24,820 nucleotides of DNA from the NCBI RefSeq assembly GCF_963580165.1, contig NZ_CAUZLM010000014.1, forward strand, positions 1 through 24,820. The letters run 5' to 3'. The position numbers were made by a program, and so were the translations under genes. The stretch is from Fructobacillus evanidus (GTDB taxonomy: Bacteria; Bacillota; Bacilli; Lactobacillales; Lactobacillaceae). This document shows positions 7,293 to 14,478 of the stretch, piece by piece; position 1 is the stretch's first letter, and each line of letters begins with the position of its first letter. The notes beneath the pieces were generated by a model. The model saw nothing but the letters and a program-made list of their open reading frames with translations, searched no databases and was not told the origin of the DNA.

Positions 7293-7355
7293 AAAAGTAA
7301 AGAAAAAGCCAAGAAGGAATCTTAGCTTTAGCAAATATCAATGTTCTTTACTTTT
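7293..7355. terminator. Terminator-like nested hairpin between the 57-residue gene and parS
   Basis: An outer perfect 12-bp inverted repeat, 7293-7304 and 7344-7355 (AAAAGTAAAGAA/TTCTTTACTTTT), encloses a smaller hairpin (AAAGC-C-AAGA and TCTT-A-GCTTT, about 7305-7329). On the minus strand the inner hairpin is followed by TTTTTCTTT. It probably ends the mscL/small-membrane-gene transcript. Confidence 0.55.
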
Positions 7356-7357
7356 TC

Positions 7358-7531
7358 TTAATCTTTATCATCCTTGCGACGATTATCCCACAAGTAGGCA
7401 ATCAACAAAATGACTGTCCCCAAATTGGCGCAAACTAGTGAAAAGCCTTCTTGCTTAAAAATCCAACTGGCAATTGAGATAAACATCAACACCAAAGCGA
7501 TAATCGTGACGATAACTGTTGTTTGCTTCAT
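7358..7531 (-). CDS. Small two-helix membrane protein, 57 residues
   Basis: An unrecognised small gene. ATG at 7531 follows the purine-rich GGGAGAGGGAAG and begins MKQTTVIVTIIALVLMF. Two hydrophobic helices (about residues 5-25 and 31-48) are joined by the loop KQEGF, and the tail RRKDDKD is charged, so both ends are likely cytoplasmic. It begins 22 bases after the mscL stop codon and is followed by a terminator-like structure, so it is probably co-transcribed with mscL. No function can be assigned; a membrane-stress role is only suggested by context. Confidence 0.7.
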   Translation of the reverse strand: MKQTTVIVTIIALVLMFISIASWIFKQEGFSLVCANLGTVILLIAYLWDNRRKDDKD

Positions 7532-7553
7532 ACTACTTCCCTCTCCCTATAGA

Positions 7554-8060
7554 CTAACTCTTTTGCTTACCATCTGCTAGTGCCTGCAAAACTTTTTCCT
7601 GCAATTCATTATTCTTTTTAATTAAATCATTGTTTTCACGTTGTAGTTTCTGCAGTGCCATCATATCTTCATGAGGTTCATCATAACCCCATTTTTCACT
7701 CTCCGAATTAATTAACTTATTATTAATAAATTGAATTGTATAGTAAACTGCCAACGCAATCGAAATCATCGTTAAAAATGAAGTGACAAATGCAGACCAA
7801 GCCTGCTGTGTCCCCGCAAAGTATAAAGGATGTCCCTTGGTAAACACCCAACGCCAGACAAAGGAAATAAAGCTTGCTAGCAAGCTCACTAAGTCCTTAA
7901 TTGCACCACCAAAAGCATTACCAACAACAACCGAAATCACAAAGGTTAAAAGATTAGGCGCAAACAAAAAGCGGCGGAAAGAAACCCAGCCAGCAGAAGA
8001 CTTCTCTAATAACAAGTCACGCTGCTCGATAAATTCATTTTTCCGTTTTTTTCTCGACAT
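7554..8060 (-). CDS. mscL: Large-conductance mechanosensitive channel (MscL family)
   Basis: A 168-residue membrane protein. After a charged N-terminal stretch, residues 28-62 (FRRFLFAPNLLTFVISVVVG, then NAFGGAIKDLVSLL) match the MscL N-terminal helix and pore-lining TM1, including the small-residue VVVGNAFG segment. TM2 lies at about residues 90-113 (VTSFLTMISIALAVYYTIQF). The C-terminal part, about 130-165, is a charged coiled coil, like the MscL cytoplasmic bundle. It is longer than the usual 120-140 residues because of both ends. The channel releases solutes upon hypo-osmotic shock. The Shine-Dalgarno GAGGATATT precedes ATG. Moderately diverged but recognisable. Confidence 0.8.
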   Translation of the reverse strand: MSRKKRKNEFIEQRDLLLEKSSAGWVSFRRFLFAPNLLTFVISVVVGNAFGGAIKDLVSLLASFISFVWRWVFTKGHPLYFAGTQQAWSAFVTSFLTMISIALAVYYTIQFINNKLINSESEKWGYDEPHEDMMALQKLQRENNDLIKKNNELQEKVLQALADGKQKS

Positions 8061-8100
8061 AATATCCTCACAACATTTGAAATATTTTTGTTATAAATTT

Positions 8101-8106
8101 ATTATA
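8101..8106 (-). promoter_or_regulatory. Candidate -10 box of mscL
   Basis: TATAAT on the minus strand, about 40 bases upstream of the mscL start. The -35 region is T-rich (GTTTTTATT) without a clear hexamer, so this is only a candidate. Confidence 0.4.
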
Positions 8107-8138
8107 CGGCAACACAGAATAAAAACCAGGGTCTTTGT

Positions 8139-9062
8139 CTACTTTTTCAAAAAACCATAATGATAGAACAAATAGGTCGCACCAATCATCATTAAGAACA
8201 TGATAATAATCGTCACCCACCACCCCGAAGCGCCATGCGCAAATGGTAAGTAATCAACGTTTTCACCATAGAAACCAGAAACAATCGTCGGAATCGTAAA
8301 AACAATTGAATAGACAGTTAAGACCTTCATCGTCCAGTTCAAATCCCGATTTCCAAGAGACCCTGTCGCATCCGCAACGGCATTAATGACTTCCATTGCT
8401 AAACCAGCCATGTCCCGCGCCTGCTCAACCTCGACCCGAACGGCATCTAAACGGTCTAAATCAGCTTCCGAAACATGGTTTTCATATGAGCGCCGAATTT
8501 GATCAAACATAATCAAGTCGTTCGCTAACGAATTTTGCAGGTAAATCATCTGAATTTGCAGGTGCAACAAGTCATTTGTATGCTTTGTTAACTGCTTACG
8601 ACTACCAAACTGTGCCTGAATAGCCCGTCTTTGCCGATTAATTTCAGTAATTTCATCACCAAACATGGTCATTAACGGGTAAATCCCCGTCACCATAAAC
8701 TCAAAGACCGACATTTCATCATCATCGGAGCGATGAAAGGTCGTATCACCATTTAAAAAATTTTTCTTAATGTAATCCGTTGGACGATGCGCAAAAGTGT
8801 ATAGATTACCATTAACCAACACAATCCCTAAAGGACGGGTTAAAACCGGTTCTGGTTCGGCTGAGATGACATCTAAAATAATTAAGGCCTCATCCGCTTC
8901 AGGATCAAACTCCATTCGAACACTTTCGTTATGATCATCCGCATAGCCAATCATTTGTTCTGTTAAACCATGGTCGTCCAAAAGTGTTTTCTCATCAGCA
9001 GGACTCATATCGGTAATATGATACCAAGAAAACTTTGGTGTCTGCTTTAACATCTCAATCAT
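8139..9062 (-). CDS. corA: CorA-family divalent cation transporter
   Basis: A 307-residue protein with the CorA layout: a soluble alpha/beta N-terminal domain to about residue 150, a long helical stretch at 150-245 forming the stalk, and two C-terminal transmembrane helices (about 245-264 and 281-302). The signature loop after TM1 reads YGENV, so the Met of the canonical GMN is Glu here (Glu267). CorA pentamers take up Mg2+ and sometimes Co2+ or Ni2+; with the altered loop the ion preference is uncertain. ATG at 9062 follows the Shine-Dalgarno GGGAGGG. It has its own promoter at 9107-9135 and a leader too short to hold an M-box riboswitch. Confidence 0.88.
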   Translation of the reverse strand: MIEMLKQTPKFSWYHITDMSPADEKTLLDDHGLTEQMIGYADDHNESVRMEFDPEADEALIILDVISAEPEPVLTRPLGIVLVNGNLYTFAHRPTDYIKKNFLNGDTTFHRSDDDEMSVFEFMVTGIYPLMTMFGDEITEINRQRRAIQAQFGSRKQLTKHTNDLLHLQIQMIYLQNSLANDLIMFDQIRRSYENHVSEADLDRLDAVRVEVEQARDMAGLAMEVINAVADATGSLGNRDLNWTMKVLTVYSIVFTIPTIVSGFYGENVDYLPFAHGASGWWVTIIIMFLMMIGATYLFYHYGFLKK

Positions 9063-9106
9063 GATGACCCTCCCTCACTAATTTTCAAAAGAAAATAACA
9101 CTAGGT

Positions 9107-9135
9107 ATCATAGCAAAAAAAACAATCTAATTAAA
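9107..9135 (-). promoter_or_regulatory. corA promoter
   Basis: TTTAAT (9130-9135) and TATGAT (9107-9112) are separated by 17 bases on the minus strand. The predicted leader is about 40 bases. Confidence 0.6.
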
Positions 9136-9197
9136 CCGCTGCTCGACAATCCTTCAAGACCAGCAAACGCTCTTCTCTACTATAAAAGTAAACAAAC

Positions 9198-9228
9198 AAA
9201 AAAACCACAGCAAGTCATTGCCGTGATT
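9198..9228 (-). terminator. yidC terminator
   Basis: The minus-strand hairpin CACGGCAA-TGAC-TTGCTGTG (arms 9218-9225/9206-9213) is followed by GG and a run of seven T. It closes the rpmH-rnpA-yidC unit. Confidence 0.85.
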
Positions 9229-9246
9229 TGATTTCAATAATAAAAA

Positions 9247-10095
9247 TTAACGCTTTTTACGCTTCTTTGAACGTTGGGCCTTACGGACCTTACGCGCTTT
9301 TTCTTTTTCCAAAGCTAAGGCTTCTTCACGTTCACGACGCATCTTAAATGGATTCTGCAAGAAGAATGTTTGCACCATCTGGAATAAGTTTCCCACTACC
9401 CAGTAAAGTGAAACAGCAGAAGGAACAGCCAAAGCCGTAAACAAAATTAGGAATGGGAAGACATATGGCATCGCCTTTGTCATCGCATTTTGCTGAGGGT
9501 TAGCCTGCGTTGACAGCCAAGAAGAGCCAAAGGTAAACAAAGCGGCCAAAACTGGCAAGATGAAATAAGGATCCTGGTGACCCAAATTCAACCACAAGAA
9601 AGAACCAGAACGCAAAACTGGTGAATTATGAATCCCCTGGTACAAAGCAATCAAAACTGGCATTTGAACTAACAAAGGCAGCATTGAGGCAAAGGGTGAA
9701 ATGCCACGGTCCTTGTAAAGCTGCTGTTGAGCAGTAGCTAACAACTGACGACTTTCCGTATCTCGACCAGGATAAGCATCCTGCAAGGCCTTAATTTCAT
9801 CTTGCAAGCCCTGCATCTTCTTCATGGAATCGATCTGATAGACCATCAACGGCAAAATCAGGAAACGGACAAAGACCGTAAAGACAATGATTCCAAGTCC
9901 GTATGAAGATGAGAACCAAGAAGAAACGCCCAAGATTGAACGAATAAAGATGGCTACAAAGCCACCCCAAAGTCCTGAACCTGCAACATGGCCACTATAT
10001 GAAAGGTCAGCAAGAACAATGCCAACAATCGCCAATGCTGCTAAGAGCAACGGCAAAAAGCCAATTGTTTTTACCCATTTATTGATTCGAGTCAT
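9247..10095 (-). CDS. yidC: Membrane protein insertase YidC/OxaA
   Basis: A 282-residue insertase that places proteins into the membrane alone or with SecYEG. After an N-terminal hydrophobic segment (residues 10-30), the conserved 60KD_IMP core runs from about residue 55 to 250. It includes the amphipathic/cytoplasmic segment MKKMQGLQDEIKALQ and helices near 130-150, 165-195 and 205-240. The C-terminus is strongly basic (KARKVRKAQRSKKRKKR), as in ribosome-binding tails. The N-terminal segment has no lipobox cysteine, unlike many Gram-positive YidC lipoproteins. Its start overlaps the end of rnpA by 17 bases, implying translational coupling. Confidence 0.95.
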   Translation of the reverse strand: MTRINKWVKTIGFLPLLLAALAIVGIVLADLSYSGHVAGSGLWGGFVAIFIRSILGVSSWFSSSYGLGIIVFTVFVRFLILPLMVYQIDSMKKMQGLQDEIKALQDAYPGRDTESRQLLATAQQQLYKDRGISPFASMLPLLVQMPVLIALYQGIHNSPVLRSGSFLWLNLGHQDPYFILPVLAALFTFGSSWLSTQANPQQNAMTKAMPYVFPFLILFTALAVPSAVSLYWVVGNLFQMVQTFFLQNPFKMRREREEALALEKEKARKVRKAQRSKKRKKR

Positions 10096-10441
10096 GATTT
10101 TCTTCCTTTAAAAGTTTGGCAAGCTTTAAAACATGTTCCAGTTGTTTCTTAATAAAAGCTTGGGACTGGTGTGCTGCAGCTGGTCTTGCAATCACTAAAA
10201 TGTCAACTTCAGAATCCAACATTGGTTTTAATTCCAAAAAAGCTTGTCGAATTCGTCTTTTAACAAAAACCCGGTCATGGGCCTTGCCGACTTTTTTACC
10301 AACTGAAAGCCCAAGACGGAAATGTTTTTGATTCTGTTTTTTTAACCGATATAAGACAAAATACTTATTTGCCACCGATTGATGGTGGTCAAAGACGTTT
10401 TGAAATTCGGCTGGTTTTTTAATCCGAAATGTCTTGCGCAT
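10079..10441 (-). CDS. rnpA: Ribonuclease P protein component
   Basis: A 120-residue basic protein that assists the RNase P RNA in 5' maturation of tRNAs. The N-terminus KTFRIKKPAEFQNVF and the central LGLSVGKKVGKAHDRV are typical of RnpA. The usual RNR-containing helix reads DRVFVKRRIRQAF, so the central RNR triplet is replaced by RVF while the following K-R and R are kept. ATG at 10441 has a modest Shine-Dalgarno AGGTAAGAG. It lies between rpmH and yidC, with a hairpin at 10511-10537 separating it from rpmH. Confidence 0.93.
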   Translation of the reverse strand: MRKTFRIKKPAEFQNVFDHHQSVANKYFVLYRLKKQNQKHFRLGLSVGKKVGKAHDRVFVKRRIRQAFLELKPMLDSEVDILVIARPAAAHQSQAFIKKQLEHVLKLAKLLKEENHDSNQ

Positions 10442-10508
10442 GGTCTCTTACCTAAATCACCGTTCACTTATGTACACAGGAAAACCCTGCATTAAAAATC
10501 CAATAAAA

Positions 10509-10537
10509 ATAAAAAGGCCACTGCATGCAGCGACCTT
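10509..10537 (-). terminator. Hairpin/terminator between rpmH and rnpA
   Basis: On the minus strand AAGGTCGCTG and CAGTGGCCTT (10528-10537/10514-10523) form a 10-bp stem with two G-U pairs and a CATG loop, followed by TTTTTATTTTT. It probably lowers rnpA and yidC output relative to rpmH. Confidence 0.7.
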
Positions 10538-10538
10538 A

Positions 10539-10673
10539 TTAGGCAGATAATACCTTACGGCCCTTAGCACGACGGCGAGCCAATACCTTACGGCCATTGC
10601 TAGTGCTCATACGCTTACGGAAACCGTGTACGCGTTCGCGATGACGCTTCTTTGGTTGGAATGTACGCTTCAT
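10539..10673 (-). CDS. rpmH: 50S ribosomal protein L34
   Basis: The 44-residue very basic protein begins MKRTFQPKKRHRERVHGFR and ends RAKGRKVLSA, the classic L34 sequence. It is a structural protein of the large ribosomal subunit. ATG at 10673 follows the Shine-Dalgarno TGGAGGAAA. It is the first gene of the leftward unit next to oriC and is driven by the promoter at 10728-10756. Length is normal for the family. Confidence 0.98.
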   Translation of the reverse strand: MKRTFQPKKRHRERVHGFRKRMSTSNGRKVLARRRAKGRKVLSA

Positions 10674-10727
10674 CTATATTTCCTCCATTAATAATTTGTC
10701 TGCAAAATTTCTTGCAATTCGAGACTA

Positions 10728-10756
10728 ATCATACCACGGATCCGCCTTTGAGGCAA
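10728..10756 (-). promoter_or_regulatory. rpmH promoter
   Basis: TTGCCT (10751-10756) and TATGAT (10728-10733) are spaced by 17 bases on the minus strand, with an extended -10 TGG. A weaker upstream candidate starts with TTGACC at about 10803-10808. Confidence 0.7.
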
Positions 10757-10819
10757 GTTTTGCACCAAAGTCTCCAGCTAAAATACTAAAAATTTTAAAA
10801 TCGGGTCAAATCAGCTTTC

Positions 10820-11110
10820 CACGGCTTTATCCAAAAGAAAACCACAAGGTTGTGGACACAAGGGGACAATAACTGTCTTTTCACACCTTATGCCCGACTT
10901 ATCCACATATCCACAGGTTGGGGACTGCTTTCTGGGGATAACGTTGAAAAAGTCAGGAAAAACGAGCATAATCCCCTTTTCGTCGTTGATAACTTTGTTG
11001 ATATGTGGATAACCCGAAAATTTGTTCCCTTTCTTCTCCACATGACAGACAGTTATTAGTCCCCAAGCGTGATAACTTTCTTTTTATTCGCTTTCCTGTG
11101 GATAACTAGT
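10820..11110. other. oriC, upstream part (DnaA-box cluster between rpmH and dnaA)
   Basis: Contains three perfect DnaA boxes: TTATCCACA at 10899-10907 (+), and TGTGGATAA at 11004-11012 and 11097-11105 (minus-strand boxes). Near matches are at 10827-10835 (TTATCCAAA), 10907-10915 (ATATCCACA, sharing one base with the perfect box) and 10933-10941 (TGGGGATAA). Short inverted repeat CCACAA/TTGTGG is at 10842-10855. There is no credible gene in this 500-base gap. It corresponds to the incAB-like half of a bipartite Firmicutes origin. Confidence 0.92.
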
Positions 11111-11129
11111 CTTTACCCCTTTTTTTTGC

Positions 11130-11135
11130 TATAAT
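11130..11135 (+). promoter_or_regulatory. dnaA promoter (extended -10)
   Basis: TGCTATAAT at 11127-11135 is an extended -10; the -35 region (TAGTCT) is poor. The perfect DnaA box 11097-11105 lies just upstream of the -35 position, which suggests DnaA autoregulation. Confidence 0.65.
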
Positions 11136-11181
11136 ATTCAGCATAGCTTCATCCGTTATCTAATTTTTCTTGGAGATTTAC

Positions 11182-12561
11182 ATGTCAAAACAACTTGATC
11201 CCGACGTCCTCTGGAAAGAGGTCAGTCTCAGACTTTACAAAACAACCGGTCCTGTCAGTTTTGAAGCAATGATCGCCCCACTTACGCCAATTGGCTTTAA
11301 AGATGGCAAACTTGTTTTATCTGTCCCTGCCGACCATGCCGCCGATATCATCCAGGCATGGAATACACAACAATATGCCATGGACTTCGTCCAACATGCC
11401 AACGAAATTACCGGTGACTTCATTCGACCAGAACTAAAGGTCGAAGAAGACAGCGAAGCCGAAACAAACGCTAATTTCAACGGCTATAACGAACCCACCC
11501 AAATTCCTTTCTCCCAAGAAAACGATTTAAATTCTGATTTTACATTTGATAAATTTGTCAAAGGTGCAGGGAACGAAAATGCCTTAGCAGTGGCCTTAGC
11601 CGTTGCTGAAGCACCTGGCAAAGTTTACAACCCCTTCCTTATTTATGGAGGGGTTGGTTTGGGTAAGACGCATTTGATGCAGTCGATTGGTAACGAATAT
11701 GCCACAACTCATCCAAATGCCAGCATCAAATATGCGACAGCGGAAGACTTTTTAAATGACTTTACGGATTCGCTCCGTGAAGGAAACAAGGCCGATTCGA
11801 ATGCGACGGCTAAATTTAAAAAAACATACCGATCGCTCGATATGCTTTTAATTGATGATATTCAGTTTTGGTCGGGTAAGGAAAAGGTGCAAGAAGAATT
11901 CTTTAATACCTTTAACGCCTTAACCAAGGCCGGCAAGCAAATCGTCATGACTTCCGATCGCTATCCAACCGATATTCCAGACTTGCTGACTAGGTTGACC
12001 TCTCGCTTTGAAGCCGGGATTACCCAGGACATTCAAAAGCCTGATTTACCAACCCGAGTCGCTATTTTGCGGAACCTACAAGAACGCAATGATCTCGATA
12101 TTCCAAACGAGGTCCTGGAATTAATTGGCGAAAAGATTGATACCAACGTCCGTTCTTTGGAAGGCGCCTTTCATAAATTTGAAGCCAAGATTCGCTTCAT
12201 GAATAAGCCGGCAACCATTGAAACGGCCCAATCAATTTTGACCGAGCTGAACATCGACCAAGGCAAAAAGATTACGGTGGAACGGATTCAAGAAACCGTT
12301 GCCAACTACTTTATGCAAACAATTGCCGATATGCAGGGCTCCAGACGTCAGGCTGATTTAGTAACGGCAAGACACATTGCCATCTACCTTACACGTACCA
12401 TGACAAACAAATCATTACCCGATATTGGTCGATCATTCGGTGGCCGTGACCATTCATCGATTTCGCATGCCTACAACAAGGTTGCCGAACAAGTTGAAAC
12501 GGAACCAAAAACAAAAGAGCTGATCGAAGACCTCGCAAACGAGATAAAAAATGGAAAATAA
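11182..12561 (+). CDS. dnaA: Chromosomal replication initiator protein DnaA
   Basis: A 459-residue initiator that binds DnaA boxes, melts the origin and recruits the helicase. Domain I spans about residues 1-85, a linker follows, and the AAA+ domain III starts near 115 with Walker A GGVGLGKTH at 156-164 and Walker B LLIDDIQFW. Domain IV holds the DNA-binding signature DIGRSFGGRDHSSISHAYNK. The frame begins with a TTG at 11170, but that codon is part of the Shine-Dalgarno TTGGAG; the ATG at 11182 (MSKQLDPDVLWKEV) is the proper start. It is flanked on both sides by box clusters of oriC and is co-directional with the rightward fork. Confidence 0.98.
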   Translation: MSKQLDPDVLWKEVSLRLYKTTGPVSFEAMIAPLTPIGFKDGKLVLSVPADHAADIIQAWNTQQYAMDFVQHANEITGDFIRPELKVEEDSEAETNANFNGYNEPTQIPFSQENDLNSDFTFDKFVKGAGNENALAVALAVAEAPGKVYNPFLIYGGVGLGKTHLMQSIGNEYATTHPNASIKYATAEDFLNDFTDSLREGNKADSNATAKFKKTYRSLDMLLIDDIQFWSGKEKVQEEFFNTFNALTKAGKQIVMTSDRYPTDIPDLLTRLTSRFEAGITQDIQKPDLPTRVAILRNLQERNDLDIPNEVLELIGEKIDTNVRSLEGAFHKFEAKIRFMNKPATIETAQSILTELNIDQGKKITVERIQETVANYFMQTIADMQGSRRQADLVTARHIAIYLTRTMTNKSLPDIGRSFGGRDHSSISHAYNKVAEQVETEPKTKELIEDLANEIKNGK

Positions 12562-12712
12562 GCCTTGTGGATAACACGCTTTTTTCTATTAAGTTAGTCC
12601 CAAAGTTATCAACAGGCAAAAAGTGAGTAAATTAGGCCTCATTCTTCAATCCCCCGTTTCCACAGCCCTTATTATTACTACTAGTTAAATAATACTAATA
12701 TAATATAAATGT
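12560..12712. other. oriC, downstream part: DnaA boxes, DnaA-trio run and unwinding element
   Basis: Between dnaA and dnaN lie a perfect box TGTGGATAA (12566-12574), a one-mismatch box TTATCAACA (12606-12614) and a two-mismatch box GTTTCCACA (12656-12664). The last is followed by GCCC, and then by TTA-TTA-TTA-CTA-CTA (12669-12683), which on the opposite strand read 3' to 5' gives AAT-AAT-AAT-GAT-GAT, the DnaA-trio pattern. A pure A/T-rich run follows to about 12710. This matches the box - GC spacer - trio - AT layout known for Bacillus oriC, so this is the likely DNA unwinding element. Confidence 0.85.
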
Positions 12713-12738
12713 ACCGACCATAAAGGAGGCCGTGCGCC

Positions 12739-13872
12739 ATGAAATTTTCGATTAACCGTCAAGCCTTTATCAAAGCTTTAAATGATGTTGCTCGCGCAAT
12801 CTCATCTCGAACAACTATTCCGATTTTGACAAACATTAAATTGGATTTGACTGAGGAAGACCTTATCTTAACTGGGTCAAATGCTGATATCTCAATTAAG
12901 ATTGCACTGGAAGCCAGTGACACCACTAATGAATTGGTCGTTGAAAGTACAGGTGGCATTACTTTACCAGCAACTTTCTTTATTAATATTGTCAAGCATT
13001 TGCCTGCTGACAAGATGACCCTTGAAATTGATGGTTTGCAAGCACTAATTACTTCTGGTTCAGCATCATTTAAAATTAATGGTCAACCAAGTTCTGCTTA
13101 TCCAAAGTTACCTGAATTATCAGAAAGCAAATCATTAAAGGTTTCGGCTGCGCAATTAGTCGAAATTATTGCGCAAACAAAAATTTCGGCTTCAACGCAA
13201 GAAAGTCGACCAATTTTAACGGGAATTCATTTAACGTTGGATGGCAATCAAATTAAAGCCGTCACGACTGATTCACACCGTTTGTCGCAACGAATCGTAA
13301 CGCTAACTGGAACTGAAAATACCGATAAGGTATCGGTTATTATTCCAGCAAAGGCCTTTAATGAATTGCAATCGTTGTTAGATGGTCAAAACCGTGTTGA
13401 AATTAAGCTTTCAAGTAACCAGGCTGCCTTTATCTTTGGCAAAACAACTTTCTATTCACGCTTGTTAGAAGGAAATTATCCAGAAACGGATCGCTTGATT
13501 CCAAGTGAAGCAACCACTGAACTACAAATTGATGCGGCTGCTCTGTCAGGTGCTATTGACCGTGCTTCTTTGCTGTCACATGAATCACGCAATAACGTGA
13601 TTTTGCTGACCATTAAAGATGGTCAAGCGCAACTTTCTGGCAATTCACAAGAAGTTGGTCAGGTGAAGGAAGAATTAACAGCTGAAAAAGTTGTTGGCGA
13701 AGATTTGGAAATCTCCTTTAACCCGGATTATGTTCGTGATGCCTTGCGTGTTTTGCAGGGAAAGACGGTTGAATTGAAGTTTACGACCAACTTACGGCCC
13801 TTCATTATCATTCCTGAAGGCGAAACTGATAATAAACAGCTCCAGTTGGTAACACCAGTTCGCACATTTTAA
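12739..13872 (+). CDS. dnaN: DNA polymerase III subunit beta (sliding clamp)
   Basis: A 377-residue clamp that dimerises into a ring and holds the polymerase on DNA. The N-terminus MKFSINRQAFIKALNDVARAI and the internal segments SRPILTGIHL and TTDSHRLSQR are characteristic, as is the C-terminal QLVTPVRTF. Three similar domains of about 125 residues each fit the length. ATG at 12739 has the strong Shine-Dalgarno AAAGGAGG. A TATAAT at 12699-12704 inside the unwinding element may give a local promoter, in addition to read-through from dnaA. It ends at the terminator 13889-13918. Confidence 0.97.
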   Translation: MKFSINRQAFIKALNDVARAISSRTTIPILTNIKLDLTEEDLILTGSNADISIKIALEASDTTNELVVESTGGITLPATFFINIVKHLPADKMTLEIDGLQALITSGSASFKINGQPSSAYPKLPELSESKSLKVSAAQLVEIIAQTKISASTQESRPILTGIHLTLDGNQIKAVTTDSHRLSQRIVTLTGTENTDKVSVIIPAKAFNELQSLLDGQNRVEIKLSSNQAAFIFGKTTFYSRLLEGNYPETDRLIPSEATTELQIDAAALSGAIDRASLLSHESRNNVILLTIKDGQAQLSGNSQEVGQVKEELTAEKVVGEDLEISFNPDYVRDALRVLQGKTVELKFTTNLRPFIIIPEGETDNKQLQLVTPVRTF

Positions 13873-13888
13873 TGCATTCTTTAGAAAG

Positions 13889-13918
13889 AGACGTCTAATT
13901 TGGTTGGCGTCTTTTTTT
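13889..13918 (+). terminator. dnaN terminator
   Basis: The stem AGACGTC/GGCGTCT (13889-13895/13906-13912, one G-U pair) is followed by seven T. The T-run also forms the left arm of a second hairpin, TTTTTTGTGC/GCACAAAAAA (13913-13922/13929-13938). Confidence 0.75.
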
Positions 13919-14030
13919 GTGCCATTTTGCACAAAAAAGCCTTCTACTGATTTTTAACCCCTTTGGCATGAATGCCCAAACGAAAGAAATTGAGCTAAAA
14001 ACGGCTCTCAGGGGCAAATTAGCGTAAGTA

Positions 14031-14039
14031 TGGTATAAT
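14031..14039 (+). promoter_or_regulatory. Promoter of yaaA-recF-gyrB-gyrA
   Basis: The extended -10 TGGTATAAT at 14031-14039 has no good -35 (GGGGCA). It lies about 40 bases before the yaaA start and after the dnaN terminator. Confidence 0.65.
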
Positions 14040-14076
14040 AACGGGGTAAGTATTTACCAAGAAATCGGGGAAAACG

Positions 14077-14478
14077 ATGGCTGAACGCGTAGCAATTAAA
14101 ACCGCTTATATTACCCTGGCCCAGTTGCTTAAAATGGAAAACATTATTGCTTCTGGTGGCCAGGCAAAAGCTTTTCTCGCTGAGCAATCAGTGTTGTTAA
14201 ATGGCGAAGAAGAAAATCGCCGGGGCAAGAAATTGTACCCAGGTGATCAGGTTGACTTCCAAGGAACGCGCTATTTGATTGATAATCAAAGCGCAGAGGA
14301 AGAAGCCGAAGAAGCTGAAAAACAGGCAATCTTAGCTCGGTTTGCTGCTAGTCAAAAGCAAGCAGCACACAAGGAAAAGAAACGCCAAACAGCAATGTCT
14401 CGTCAACAACGAGCAAATAAAAAAGCGGTTCAGCGGTCATCGAATCAAAAGCCGAGTGGACCAGGCTCTTGGAACTAA
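14077..14478 (+). CDS. yaaA: S4 domain-containing protein YaaA, with long basic tail
   Basis: A 133-residue protein in the usual dnaN-yaaA-recF position. The N-terminal 70 residues form an S4-like RNA-binding fold (ITLAQLLKMENIIASGGQAK, then AFLAEQSVLLNGEEENRRGKKLYPGDQV). Such YaaA proteins are normally about 70-85 residues; here a further 60 residues of acidic, then Lys/Arg/Gln/Ala-rich low-complexity sequence follow (KQAAHKEKKRQTAMSRQQR). The tail may add RNA binding, but this is inference. ATG at 14077 follows GGGGAAAA. Its last codons overlap the TTG start of recF by 10 bases. Confidence 0.9.
   Translation: MAERVAIKTAYITLAQLLKMENIIASGGQAKAFLAEQSVLLNGEEENRRGKKLYPGDQVDFQGTRYLIDNQSAEEEAEEAEKQAILARFAASQKQAAHKEKKRQTAMSRQQRANKKAVQRSSNQKPSGPGSWN

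Noticed and set aside
7225..7341. Upstream extension of the hydrolase frame (39 extra codons)
   Set aside because: It translates two parS sites and the terminator-like repeat; the internal ATG at 7224 has a good ribosome-binding site and begins the conserved fold.
9063..9106. Mg2+ riboswitch (M-box) before corA
   Set aside because: The predicted leader is only about 40 bases, too short for an M-box.
10811..11059. Two ORFs of 69-76 codons on opposite strands between rpmH and dnaA
   Set aside because: They coincide with the DnaA-box cluster and show no protein-like pattern or ribosome-binding site.
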